Source: Enoplosus armatus
Lineage: Eukaryota; Chordata; Actinopteri; Centrarchiformes; Enoplosidae
Reading direction: 5' to 3'
DNA: 64,000 nucleotides
NCBI RefSeq assembly: GCF_043641665.1
Contig: NC_092184.1
Coordinates: 22,395,108 to 22,459,107, forward strand
Program-made: the position numbers and the translations under genes
Shown here: one piece after another, positions 12,001 to 23,900 of the stretch
Numbering within the stretch: the stretch's first letter is position 1
Layout of the letters: the number at the start of each line of letters is the position of its first letter
Notes under the pieces: generated by a model
What the model saw: only the letters and a program-made list of their open reading frames with translations
What the model was told of the DNA's origin: nothing
The model's database searches: none

Positions 12001-13679
12001 ACAGAGTTGTTTTTGCTTAAATTTGATGTTTGCAGATTTTTCTTTCATACCACATTTTTGAAGTGTTTTTACACTTTTTATTCATTAAAATCATATTTAT
12101 GTCAAATTTAACTTGTCCTTCATGTGGTAATAAGTTTTACCATTAAAAGTAAATCATTATTTTGCTTTGTTGAGCTGGTTCTACACTGAGACTTCAGTTT
12201 CCTGATGAAGATATTCCAGCCGCTGCTGATGCTGCAGCTTTTATTTTATTTTTTATATTTGTTCGAGAGAAACAAGTGACAACAGCACAGTATATAGTAT
12301 TAAAGTATGTAGTTACAACATGACCACTACATCCCACCATAGCATTTAGAATCCATATGATATAATATTGCATTGATCCGTTCCCTAAACAGTATGTATC
12401 AGTATCGGTTGATGAACAAAAATTTCAGTGCAGAAATGCCCTGCTTGTTTGACGTCATTTAAAAAGTGTCTTCATTACTTTGAGCAAGTTTCTACTGTTA
12501 AAAGGTCCTGTTCAGAACATATCTTTGTCACAATTCAACAAAATAACAAATTTAAGGGATCATTATCAAAAATGTTTATTTGAATTATTTTATCAGATCT
12601 TTTAGACTCTAAAATATTGATGCGAGTGTCAGCCTCAGAGATCCAGTCATATAACTGGTCAGATGCTAACATTTGCTTATGGTGTGAAAAGGTACCAGAA
12701 AACATCCAGAACAGCTGTTTCAAACAGAGGTCCACACACACACACACACACAACACTGCTATCAAGGAATTTATTGTCTTTGTAAATCCTTCTCTTCTCT
12801 TCAAAAAAACACCTTCAAAATACAGCTATTCACATGTTCGTACCATTGAATGACAACATACCGCACACAGCGTTGCTTAGAACAGCAACTTACATACTCG
12901 CATACTAAACCTTCACAGGTAAAATCAACATATTACTAGAAAACTACTTTAAAAAACTAAATCTAACACAGTAAAAACAATCCTCGGGTAGAATAACTGA
13001 CTAGACCAGAGACTTCATATTGATTTTAAGAAATGGAGTGAGTGAAATGAGGCCTAAACACACTGCGATGTGTGAGACAGTGCGAACAGACAAAAGTATT
13101 GTAGGAAGTGGTACAAATACATGAAATTTGTGCGTCACTAAATAAAAACCTGAGGGCTTCTCTTTGATGTAATGTTTATGGGGATGTTCTGAGGGGTCAA
13201 AGGACTGATCCAGAGCCACATGACAGATGCCACTTGTGTAAGCTTACATCAATATACACTAGCTTCTTTTGTTAATAGTCTTTGATGGTTGTTATTTGGG
13301 GAATGTTCTTTTGGACAACTGAATATCAAGTCTATGACGTATGCAATTTGTTCATAAATCATTGTGTCATCTGTGTTCTGGCTGTTCATAAAACAACGCT
13401 CATTTTGGATGGTCTGTTCTCCTTTCCATGGCGTCTTTCACAAGGAGAAATAGATATATAGTGATATGACATATCCAACTTACTGTATGCCATATAAAAG
13501 GTGTACAGATAGTGTGATCATTAGGAATGCGCCCTAATAATGAGTTGCACCCATTTGGCACAACCCAGGTCTAATTTGTTCACGCAGTCTATTTCACTGA
13601 CAGAGAAGCTGTTGCAAGTATTACGGGGACACAAAGTCCACTCTTTGTTGACATTCTTGGGGATGTTTCCTTCATTTTT

Positions 13680-13786
13680 CTATGGATGTTCATCTGAGCT
13701 GGAGGAGCTGGGCAGAAGAACACACTCCTGTCTTCTGCCCCTTTTCCGCCTCCTCTTCGCAATTCGTAGCCTCCTGCTGATCACAT
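13680..13786 (-). CDS. tp53i13: tp53i13 last coding exon: basic cytoplasmic tail
   Basis: The exon opens after ctctag with a phase-1 acceptor. It encodes DVISRRLRIAKRRRKRGRRQ, then ECVLLPSSSSSDEHP and TAG. The polybasic stretch just inside the membrane followed by an acidic-Ser end is typical of a cytosolic tail. Confidence 0.8.
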
Positions 13787-16700
13787 CTAGAGGGGACACA
13801 TACAAATAAACATATTAATCAAACTGCGTGAGAATACAGACAAAGGCACCTTGTTACCTCCACCTATGAAGTTATGTGTATGGTTGTGTATGGTTCTGTC
13901 TGTATTAATTAGCAGGATCTCTTAAAAACGACCTGAAAGACCTCACTGACATTAGGTGCACAGTTAGGAGGAAGTTAACTTAACATCAAGACAGCTCTCT
14001 GGTGTATTGAACCCTCTGTGGTCCACCTACCGGCCACACTGTCGTAGTCCTGCTGTGGGTCGTGCCAATAAAGACTGGGCGTGGTCCTCCAGTGGCGGTA
14101 CAGGCGCGTGTGAAGCACCGACAGGGTCAGGAGAACCAGCAGGAAGCCCAGTGCTGCTGCCGCCCACACCGCCTCGTCTGTCCTGGGGGTCCTCTGCAAC
14201 CCCTTATTCACAACAGCGACTCGGGCCTGGGCCCCTGAGTCCTTGCTGCATTCACAGTGTTCGCCCTCTCTGCAGTCGTCACAGTCTTGGCTGTTGGGCA
14301 GGTAGCTGGCTGGCTGTGGGTGCTGGTGTTGTTGTGGCTGGGGCGGAGACTCTAATTGGGATTTGGAAATAGAATCAAAGCCAACCTTTTCACTTTTGTG
14401 GTGAGAGTGTGTGTAACTGTGTGTTTGTTTAGGCTCCAGCTCTCTCTCTTTAACATCTACTACTTCATTGTCCTTCATCACGCCATCTGCTGTGTTGTCT
14501 TTATCAGAATGTTTCCCTTTAGAGTCCTTCTCTTTCAAGCTGTGTTCAACAGAGGCTTTACCCCCCTGTTTGGATGAGACTGGACCTTCATCTTTGGAAC
14601 TGAGGACCAGCGCTTCAGGCCTGACAGTGTGGATATGTTCACTGTTCACGCCATCTGCAAGAACATCTGACCCAGCAGAGGGGTTTGGGTTTCTGAGGGC
14701 AGAATGTTTAAGTGTAGTCTCATACATATTTGACCCCAAAGGAGTTGTGGGCCTGGGTATGAGGCCCTTATTTATATTTTGAATCTTAGACTGAGAAGGA
14801 GCTTCCCTTGGACCAGGAGGATCTGAGAGAGTCCTATTCCCTGGAGGAGAATCTGCTGATGGTCTAAGCGGGCTGTTGTTGTTCTGAGTGTCCCCTGTCC
14901 TGTTGAGGGTGGTTCTGACAGTCTGGTTAGACAGAAAACTGGAAACATGTGTTATTGTGTTTTCTCTATTGGCAGCTCTTATCTGCCTGCTTTTGCGTTC
15001 CTCTTTAAATTGTTTCAAGCTTTCCTTCTTCACGTCGGACTCTAGCTCAGCCTCCTTCGCTCCATTCAGCTGAGAAAAGATGGTCTCCTCACAGCATCGC
15101 CTCAGAGACTCCTGGGGATTTACAGTACAAGCTACTTAGAGACATCTCAAGAGCACATGTAATTAAACAAAATCAGCAAAGTTGTGAGTCAGGTCTCCGA
15201 ACCTTCATTTGTGATGAGCGTTCCTCTGGATGTGCAAGTTGTTGCCTGTGCTGCTCAGCTGACCAGGTCAACAGCAGGTTGTACTTCCTGCTCTGGTTCA
15301 TACCACCGAGCTTGTTTGTTGTGGATGTTGTGGTCTCCAGCCAATCACAGACTTCTGAAGAGGCCACGGTGGACAGCTGCAAGGTGCGACCCCAGGAGAC
15401 CAAGGCTATTGGCTGAACACAGAGCAAACAGAGCAACAAAAAACAAGGCAATTTAACAAGCATAGTTGAAACACTAGAACTGGCTTGGTGGCATCGAAAC
15501 ATGTTTTCAACCAGGATCAGTATAGCACAGTCAAACTTGCATAAATAGTACCATGAGGGAGCAAGGGGAAACATGAAAATGAGTGTATAGTGTTTTGTTC
15601 ATTAATAAGCAACAAGGGGTTCATCAAGACTTAAGAAACTCACATAGCAGAGCCAGACAACCAGAAACACTGAGAGGTCAATAGCTGCACTGAGAAAGCC
15701 TTCAAAGTAGCTTTTGATTATTTATAACTTATTTTGTATTTTCAGTTGAAAAAGTAAATAACATCCAACTACATGATCTTCAGCTAAATGAAACCAGGAG
15801 ATGAGTAGAGCACAATATAAAAATCACATGCCAAAAGGAATTATGTAGGCGAAAAGGCACCATAAATGTATATGTACACTTTTCTAATACTATCATATTC
15901 TGTAATTTTGGCAAGACAACATAAATGATTATATTTCACATCAACCTATATTACTGTTGCTCCTCAAACAGTGGTGTTGAAGTATCTTTCACACCTACGT
16001 GGAGGCTGCTAAACCCTTAAGGGTGAATTAACAGATACCCGATAGGCCTGGTCTTCCTTAGTCAATACAAGTCTGTTTGTGAAAGAGTGGTATTGAGTTG
16101 CACCTTCAGTTGTGCTCAGGAGTTAAAGCTAACAAAGACATGTCATCAAAGTGTGCAAAGTTCAGGAATTATACAGCCTTAACAGAAATATTGAGGTTCT
16201 ACAGTGCCTTCATGCCTTTGAACAGAGATCAGAGATAAAGGGTTTTGTCTCACCGTGTGTTTATTGAGCTGTGCATGTGGGGTAATGATGTAGTCAGGCA
16301 GGCAGGAGCGGGCCAGGACAGACAGAAGTAGACGCTCGTGGAGAGGAGCACAGGGATGGAAGAGCAAAACAGTAGCTCCATGCTGGAATTTACACAAAAA
16401 CACAAAAGCAAGCACACATGTGACTATCATTGTCCCCATCCTCTACCACTGGGTTTTCATTGATTTGGTTTTCACATAATACTTATGACTCGCCATAAAG
16501 CGCTTATAACAATGTAATTATTGTATTCCCTCCTTGTCTGTTAATATTGTTTTTTAGCTGACAAAAATTCCTAAGGGGAAATATCTGGTATCCTCTGTGG
16601 AGGGAAAACAGCAGACAACCACCAATTAATGTGTTAAAGCAGCTGTGATCTACAGTATAGTCTGGCATTATGGTCTACAATGGCCCATTAATAAAAATCC

Positions 16701-18805
16701 CCGACATGTTAAATCCCTGATATTCAAGAAAATCCATGTTCAGTCCAAATCCTGTGTCCAATCAGGGCGAATGTGAGTGTTGGCAGACTTCCCTGTATTA
16801 CTTGTCGCAAGTCGCAAGGTAACAATACATTGATTGTGTCTTAACTCCAGAGTGTGATGCATATCTGGCTAAAAACAGATTGCTAGATTGAGAAATAGCA
16901 CAGAAGGGACTGTGGGCTAATAGGTAACTCAGAAGACCTGGTCGCTAGTGGACTGTCCAATGAACACCTCGATGCCCCTATCAACCTCTCGTCAAAACTA
17001 AGGCATCGTAAGGAAATTAAGGCGCTCTAATTGTACATCCAAAAATGCACCACAGTACCATGTTGATTCTTTACTATACTGTCACTTCAATTGTTGTGAA
17101 ATTGTAGCTTTTACATAATCAACTGTTCAGAATATAATTGATTTTAGTGTTAAACAGATGTTTATTTAGATATAGGGACTTTGTAAGAAAAAGTAAGAAG
17201 GTAATTTTTCATCTCTTTGTAACTTTAAATTACAGTATACTACCTGACACTGAGAATTACTTTCTGCAGCAACAACCACATCGTATGTGTGTAAATGCTC
17301 ATATGACTGAGTGCTAAATGTGCATACAGGTATGTGGGTCAGTCTCTTCTCGGATGCCCTGAACACAAATGTATACTCATTTGTTGTACTAAGCCGATGA
17401 AGTGATGAAAAGACAGACTTACGTGCAAGTTATTGAGCCACCGTTGAGGAGGACAGTAGAGGTACTCTCCACTCTCTGCCCTTACTGGTCTGTACGCTCC
17501 ACTACAACACACACAAAAATACAGACACACAACTTAATACCCTCAATAGCTCTTATATACATGACAAGATTACAACTTTACTGCAGTATTACAAAGCACA
17601 GAAACCAAGAGTAGACAAGGACAATAACGACACTGTTGAGGGCGTTTGTGACTATTATACTTATTTGACCCCAAAGGAGTTGGGGTGTAAGGCCCTTATT
17701 TATATTTTGGATCTTAGACTATTATACTTTTATATGCCGGTCCAAACAGCCTTACCTATTGGGAATGGCATGGTTGTAGGAAATAGATTTATCCATGCAG
17801 ATCTGCTTGGCTGGCTGCAGTGGAAAGAAATCAGGTCAACAACAGACATCAACAACTGAAGACAAACACTAAGTTAGCTGCTGTTCAGTTTTCACCAATT
17901 TTATGTTGACAACAATTACATAGGGAGGAAGAAGTTAACTTAAGCTAAGGCTGCACACTAACACATTTCAATATATCAGCACTTTTCTTCATCAACACCT
18001 TTTGTAAAGTTGGCGACAGGGCAAAGTTTTGGATTCATTTCATGCATTATTGTACAATTTGGACAGTTAGTGTCACTGGGTGTTATCCCATTGTGCGTTG
18101 ATTTTAGGAAATAGCCATGTTACATTAGCATTCAAGGGTCAAAGGTTGGGGAAAACTCAAATTAAGTGCTTGGTAAAGTGTTTACTCACCTCAGGATCAT
18201 ACACTGTGTCAATACTGGGACGTCTCTGTGAATAAGAGAGACCGCGAACACTGGTTAAACCACTGATGAAGCAACCTGAACAAGCCAAGTAGCTATAAGA
18301 GCTGTATTTACAGTGCAGGCAGTGCCATGTGTACAGGGTTAACCACAACAATTACTTTCCTATGATTGTTTAAACTTCCTGGCACCCAGTGTATTATAGC
18401 ACACCCCACCCATCTGAGCCTGGGACACTTTGGAGATAATGTGTTACACAGATGATGATGAGGTCTGTTGTATCCATAGTTACCTGAGTAGACTCTGACC
18501 AAGTAGACACTGGACAGTCCCAATAAACAGCATCCGCACGCAGGTCCCTGTCCAAGGAGAGCTATCACACACACACACACACACACGGACATTGAGTGCA
18601 TTTTAACGCCTACAAAAACTGAATATAACTTACATCGTGTGACACACACACACACCAACAGGCGTAATAGGCATTATATTGTAGTTACCTTTCCATTGTC
18701 ACATCCTGGGCCCGAAGACTCGGAAACACCGCACCGACCCAAACTGACCCACAGCGCGGCCAGCACCGTCACTGTCAGCGGCGGGGACGTCGTTTGGCTC
18801 GGCAT
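13680..18805 (-). CDS. tp53i13: TP53I13-like single-pass membrane protein (complete)
   Basis: Nine minus-strand exons join in phase: 18805-18689, 18561-18484, 18225-18190, 17814-17756, 17501-17423, 16382-16254, 15412-15203, 15111-14031 and 13786-13680 (TAG), giving 631 codons. An N-terminal signal peptide (MPSQTTSPPLTVTVLAALWV) leads to an extracellular conserved region (YNHAIPNSGAYRP, YLYCPPQRWL, HGATVLLFHPCAP, LARSCLP, ALVSWG). A long polar linker follows, then one membrane span (WAAAALGFLLVLLTLSVL) and a basic tail. The extracellular motifs and the position beside git1 match TP53I13, described as a p53-inducible type I membrane protein that slows growth. It is longer than the roughly 390-residue human protein, mostly through the linker exon. 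The donor of exon 7 (AAG|gttcgg) is weak. The identification relies on remembered motifs and synteny. Confidence 0.85.
14031..15111 (-). CDS. tp53i13: tp53i13 exon 8: long polar linker and transmembrane segment
   Basis: The exon is 1081 bp and begins ESLRRCCEETIFSQLNGAKE after acceptor atccccag. It then runs through about 250 residues of low-conservation Ser/Lys/Pro/Gln-rich sequence. Next come a small cysteine cluster (CDDCREGEHCEC), the membrane span, and a juxtamembrane TRLYRHWRTTPSLYWHDP. It ends in phase 1 with SVAG before gtaggt. The single large linker exon explains most of the extra length compared with mammals. Confidence 0.85.
17649..17727 (-). repeat. Partial copy of tp53i13 exon 8 inside its own intron
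   Basis: Positions 17661-17716 match 14727-14792 in the same orientation, apart from a deletion of about 9 bp in a GT-rich stretch and a few substitutions. Shared text includes atttgaccccaaaggagttg and aggcccttatttatatttt. The copy is bounded by the direct repeat gactattatac at 17650-17660 and 17717-17727. It lies in the intron between exons 17814-17756 and 17501-17423. It looks like a templated or reinserted fragment with a target-site duplication. Confidence 0.8.
18689..18805 (-). CDS. tp53i13: tp53i13 exon 1: signal peptide
   Basis: This 39-codon exon starts at ATG 18805 in the context tcaccATGc and ends with donor gtaact. A hydrophobic core TVTVLAALWVSLG precedes a likely cleavage near GRCG. 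It ends phase 0 and joins exon 18561-18484 (LSLDRDLRADAVYWDCP). No earlier in-frame ATG is needed. Confidence 0.85.
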
Positions 18806-20286
18806 GGTGACAACCAGTCAGTCATTCAAGAGTGACCAGACCAGACCCTCACGTAGCTAGTTGTCATAGCTTCCCTTTGGTCTTCTAACCACAGAGAGAG
18901 TGACAAAGAACTGACCTTTCATAATCCCCAAAACACTCATTTCCCTTGGCAAAGTTACCATGACAGAGGTGCGGTGAGACGTCGGTTAAAAAGGTAACCG
19001 TCCCCAGGCGTCGCGCGTGCGTCGTCTTAAGCTAAAGCTAACGTTAGTTAGTTGTCCACCATTAAACTAATGAGGAAGGCTCAGAAAAAGGTAATAGAAA
19101 GTGTTGTGTACTTCGATAACTACTTCGCCAGTGTATGATACACAACTATCAAGTATTCAACATTATTGAAAGATAACATTTTCCTTATACATTTCAAAAT
19201 AAAGCCGTTGTTTCATATTGTATCAACTTCATTCGCTATGTTAATATCTTACGTTTTTTCTTTTCTATATCTAATGAGTCAATTAGATATTTTACATGAT
19301 ACCATGTAGTTATGTACGATCAAGTGTTTGTTCTTTTTTTCTATTTCACTTAAATTGTAATAGCCTTACTTTTATTTTGACAATATAATCCCATTTCCGG
19401 AATTACGTTGATTTGCTGGCTAACTTTTTACAGCTGTTAAACTACGGAAGCTGGAAAGGAACAGAAGATGTAAATTTGACTAGTAAGACACTACTTTGTG
19501 GTTTTAACTCTGAATATCCTCTGGGAGGCGACACAACAGCATCGTATGATTTAAATCAGTGGTCATTTATTCTCTTGTAATTGGTACATGATTACTACAG
19601 AACCAAAGACCAAAGAAAAAAAAACTTTCGTCTCTGTGACCCAGTTCAAACAAACAATCAGTATTGCTTCTGAGCTGCTCGAAATTAAGGACAAACAAGT
19701 TTAATCCCTAGGAGTTGTGCTGTAGGCATCATTCGTTCGTACCCATTTTTGCAGTTGTTTAGCATAATAAAACTTTACCCGCGGAATTTGTAGTCATGCA
19801 CACATTGCAGATAGGCCACTATAGCCTGTCACCGCAGGCAATGGCAACAGGAAACAATGGAAATGGAAACGGGCATTACCTGTTAGCACAGGTAAACCAG
19901 CCATTCTAGGTGGGTAGGGCCCACAAGTCAGATATAACACTGGGTGACGTCGTCGCTTTCAAAATAAAGCAGATTGTATAAAAGTAGTCTGTGGAATAAA
20001 AGCGTACAATCTGCCATTTGTTGTGTCACAAGCAACAACAAAAATATTGGATTTGGCACACAAAATATATAGAGTGTGCTTTTTTTAATGTTAAATATTT
20101 TCTTTCAAAGTGGGTTTTATTTTGAAACTTGTGAAGAGAAGTCTCTTTGCTAATCTTGACACTTTCCCTGTTTCCCCACCCACAAAACTCTCCAGCTCCA
20201 CACAGGCACACCTTGTCATAAAAGTGCACAGGTGGGCCTGTCAGAGGAGACGTGGGTTCCTGGACAGAGGACAAGTCTGGACCTAG
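18806..20286. promoter_or_regulatory. Head-to-head promoter region, tp53i13 / Ser-Lys-rich gene
   Basis: The starts of tp53i13 (18805, minus) and the Ser/Lys gene (20287, plus) are divergent and 1.5 kb apart. A small CpG-rich patch lies near 19000-19030 (cgtcgcgcgtgcgtcg). ETS-like cores appear near 19395 (catttccgg) and 19445 (ctacggaag). A CRE-like tgacgtcg lies near 19946. No coding exon is evident, but a noncoding first exon of the plus-strand gene could lie here. I found no convincing p53 response element by eye. Confidence 0.4.
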
Positions 20287-20995
20287 ATGGAGTCCACCCT
20301 CCTTAAAGGTTTGCTGTCTTTTTGACTATTATTTGTTTAGCAATCTACTTTGATGAGTGTGGGCTTGATGAAAATTTGGCTAGTCTCCTTCTTTAATCAA
20401 CAGACAACAATTTCAGGAAGAAAGCAAATGATCCATGTATTACTGTTTTATAGAGGCGTTTCTACGACTAATATAGCCTATTTACACAAAACAATCCCAT
20501 TGTCTAAGTAACTTGTACTGTTAAGGGTGTGGCACCTTTCTGAATTGTTGTAATAGTGAGGCAATTTTATGGGTTTATGGCAAAGGGCACCAACAAGTAA
20601 CCAATTTGCAGGCACCATTTTATCGATTTAGCACCTTATGTTTTGTTTTTACTCCTCTATGTTTTAACCTGGTTGTCCATTTAAGGAAGTGGGACAAAAA
20701 GGAAGTGCAGCCACACAGTTCCCTCAGTTGTTATGATGTAACCAGTATGCAAAAACAGGTTGCTACAACAGCTGATCCTCCATAACGTTTGCAGATATAC
20801 TAATTCTGTCTGCCAACCATCTCTAATCCTGCCCCCCTGCACTGTGTAGCTCCAGGTGGAGCAGGCGCTGCAGGTGTTCAGCAGCCAGCGTCGCTCCCTC
20901 CTGGTGGTTTGCAGCCCCTTGCTGAGGTAGCAGAGCCTGCAGACAAGGTGAAGGGAGACGAGAGTCATCCCAGACGCCCCGGAGGAGATGGACAG
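20287..20995 (+). CDS. Ser/Lys-rich gene exons 1-2
   Basis: Exon 1 (20287-20308) encodes MESTLLK and ends in phase 1 before gtttgc. Exon 2 (20856-20995) continues in frame as GGAGAAGVQQPASLPPGGLQ and ends GGDGQ before gtgagc. A second acceptor six bases upstream (tgtag|ctccag) would add two residues in frame. The weak donor makes exon 1 tentative; transcription could start elsewhere. Confidence 0.5.
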
Positions 20996-23900
20996 GTGAG
21001 CAGAAGAGATATTTGAAAAACAAAATGCATGAACCCATATTACCTATCAAGAAACGTCATGTCTCTGTTATTCATTCAGATATAATTTCATGACACCATT
21101 AAAAATGATACAAATAAAATGCATCTACAGTTGCAAAATAATTTATTGTATTAAAATGAAGAGCATTAAGTGTTACTGTAATGCTTATCAGCTCTGTTTA
21201 TGGGTAATTATTCCCACCAGACTGGATTCTAAAGATTGCAAAGGACAGAGTGGATCATCTGCTTTCTCCTTTTTGTCTGTCACCAGGAGCTGTACTCATT
21301 TGACAGTTCTCTGTCCTCCTCGGACAGCGAGGATGAGGGTATCGGCAAGAAAGACAAGAAGAAGAAGAAGAAGAAGCTGAAGAAGAAGAAGAAGAAGAAA
21401 GTATGTGTCTCAAAAAAGCTTATCTTCACAGCTATGCCAAGCGATATTCACCGTTATTGAGTATTTTCTTGTAAACTCTCTGTGAAGTATGGTGGTGAAA
21501 ATTGGACAGACTATGCTGGGACAGTGCCGACTCATGTCTGATAAAATGAAAATACTACTAAGTCACTACACAGCAGTCAGTTAATCCCAACGGTGTTGCA
21601 TTGATTGGAAATCATGAGTTCTGATTTCTGATAGAGGAGGGAAGTACAATGTGAGCTGCACATAGCAACAGGAGAGAACTAGGAATGGTATTCATTTGCT
21701 TATAATGTAGATCAACTGTCACTTTTGCAATGATTGGCTCACGGCATAGCTGGAATGGGCGTGTGTATGTGTTTGCAGCCCCTCCCTTCTGCTTCAGCTA
21801 CACTGCTATAACAAAGCCTCAGTGCAGTGTGTTTGTAGTGACTCATTCATTTAGATTCTCATATATCACTTTCTCCAACAAAAGCGGGTATAAATAAACC
21901 TGTTCAATGTGTACACTGAGTTGAGCAATAACTTCCCCACTTCTTTCTCAACAGGATTCCAGCTCATCCTCGTCATCTTCGTCTTCCTCCTCCTCCTCCT
22001 CCTCCTCTTCGTCTTCCTCCAGTAGCTCTTCAGACAGTGACAGTGAGGTAAGCTGTAGTTGTTGTGCTGCTCAAGGACCCCATAGCTATGTAGAAGAATA
22101 TTGCATCCGTGCATCTCCTGTCTCGTTCTGACATGTCACACACTAGTTGCTGTCATCACACACCTTTCAATACCACAGAGCCCTGCCTGAGACTTGTGAC
22201 AAGGAAAATGTATTGTTTGCACTGATCACTTTGCAAGGGCTTGATGCTTGATGTGCAGCTCTCAGTATTCTTGCAGGACTATAGAACTGGTGGTTTTACA
22301 GTGCACAGTTTTGTTTATGTAAATCCTTCTGCCGCATTGCTAAATTAAGTCCTTGATTTCACATCAGCTCATAGGGGATTGATAGTCCCTTCTAACTATG
22401 TCAGCGCCTCAGGTGAGGATATTGTCAAAGCTAACAATACAGTCTGTTAAGAGAATATTTAGGGCGGAATGGCTGTCAAATATACTGCATTTAGAAATCT
22501 AAAAACTGAGCTTTTATTATGTCTTTTGGCAAGTTGGGGGATAAGCACATCAACCCTCCCCAGGCCTGCTTCGTCAACAGCTTTTGAAATAACTCTAAAC
22601 CAAAGAGACATAAATACCTGTAATATTGCATCTTTTTGTCTAGTTTAGTAACGTTTGGCTTCAAGTGACTGCAATCACGTGATGGTGTGATGTCTAGCTC
22701 TTTTTATGAGGGCGTGGGTGGAAAATCAGGAGACTCAGGAAAAGCAAGCGACTTACACTCTTGCAAGTTTTTAAGTCCTGTTAAAGAAACCTCAGGGTTG
22801 AATTTTTGCATTCCACAAATGTGTCAACACCCATTGGTTCACTTCTGATCGGACTGACTAAAGCATTAAGGCAAATAAAAGTCACAAGAGCAGAGCAACG
22901 AAAAAGTACGTGTACGCAACACTGGAATGTACTTCATCCTGCACTCTAGGCGGAGGCTCTAATGTCCTGGATCTGATAGCAGGCGGTGTCTGACAGGAGA
23001 AGCACACACCCTATGACAATGCGTGAAACACATTCGGTACCTACCACAGCAAGTCATGACAACAAAGTCATGTGATCGATGTGGCTTTATTTGGAATGGG
23101 AACTCCCCAGACATCACAAATGTGTGGGTGTGTGTGTGCAGGCTTACATGCATGGTTACATAGTAGTAGTACTGTATGCTTATGCATCCAGTATGTGTGT
23201 AATAGTATGTGCAGTGTGGGCATGTCATTTCTCATGTGTTGGTTTTGGCTGCATGTCCACCGGAGGTGTGGATGTTTCTTATCTAACTGTAATGAAGGCA
23301 GGAAAAATTCTTAATAAATGAGTAGCAGGTGACACCCAACCCTGATGCTGATGACTTTATCTTCGTTTCAACTTTACCGAGCCAACACTCACTTTGCAAA
23401 CAAGCTTCATGCACGAAAACACATACAGTTTGAAATAAAATTAAAAAAATTACAACACACAGTTATAAAATAATCAACATTCCCATGCAGGATGACAAGA
23501 AGAAGAAGAAGAAGAAAAAAGAGAAGAAGAAGGAAAAGGATGAGAAGAAAGAGTATGTCTGGGACAGTGTTGTCATATCTCACACTGGTAAGTGAAACAA
23601 TAACACATTTCTAGGCTCTGAGCATTGTAGCATAGAGGTCAGCTCACAGAGCCTCTTGAGCATGTAGGTGGTGTCTTGCTCGAGGGCACCTCAGAAGAAC
23701 TGAGTTTGAACTTGTCCAGATCTTCCCGTCATAGCACATAACCACCCTGACACCCACATTTACACATTTTTTGGTCATAATGGACTGACAGTTTAAGTAT
23801 GTTTATTATTTTGCACATGGTCATTTCCTACGGTAGTTAAGCAAATGCCTCTGTGTTCACAGCAACTCATGAAAACTTCATCAACCCCATAATTTCTTTC

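Larger units (their letters stand above)
7785..13679. other. Convergent 3' UTRs and spacer between git1 and tp53i13
   Basis: No coding exon is supported in these 5.9 kb. Plus-strand AATAAA signals occur at 8122-8127, 8146-8151 and 11628-11633. The last is followed by a GT-rich stretch, so git1 may have a long alternative 3' UTR. On the minus strand, AATAAA appears at 12580-12575 and 12775-12770, suitable for tp53i13. The long plus-strand open frames near 9.1, 9.7 and 10.3 kb have no recognisable protein character. Confidence 0.6.
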
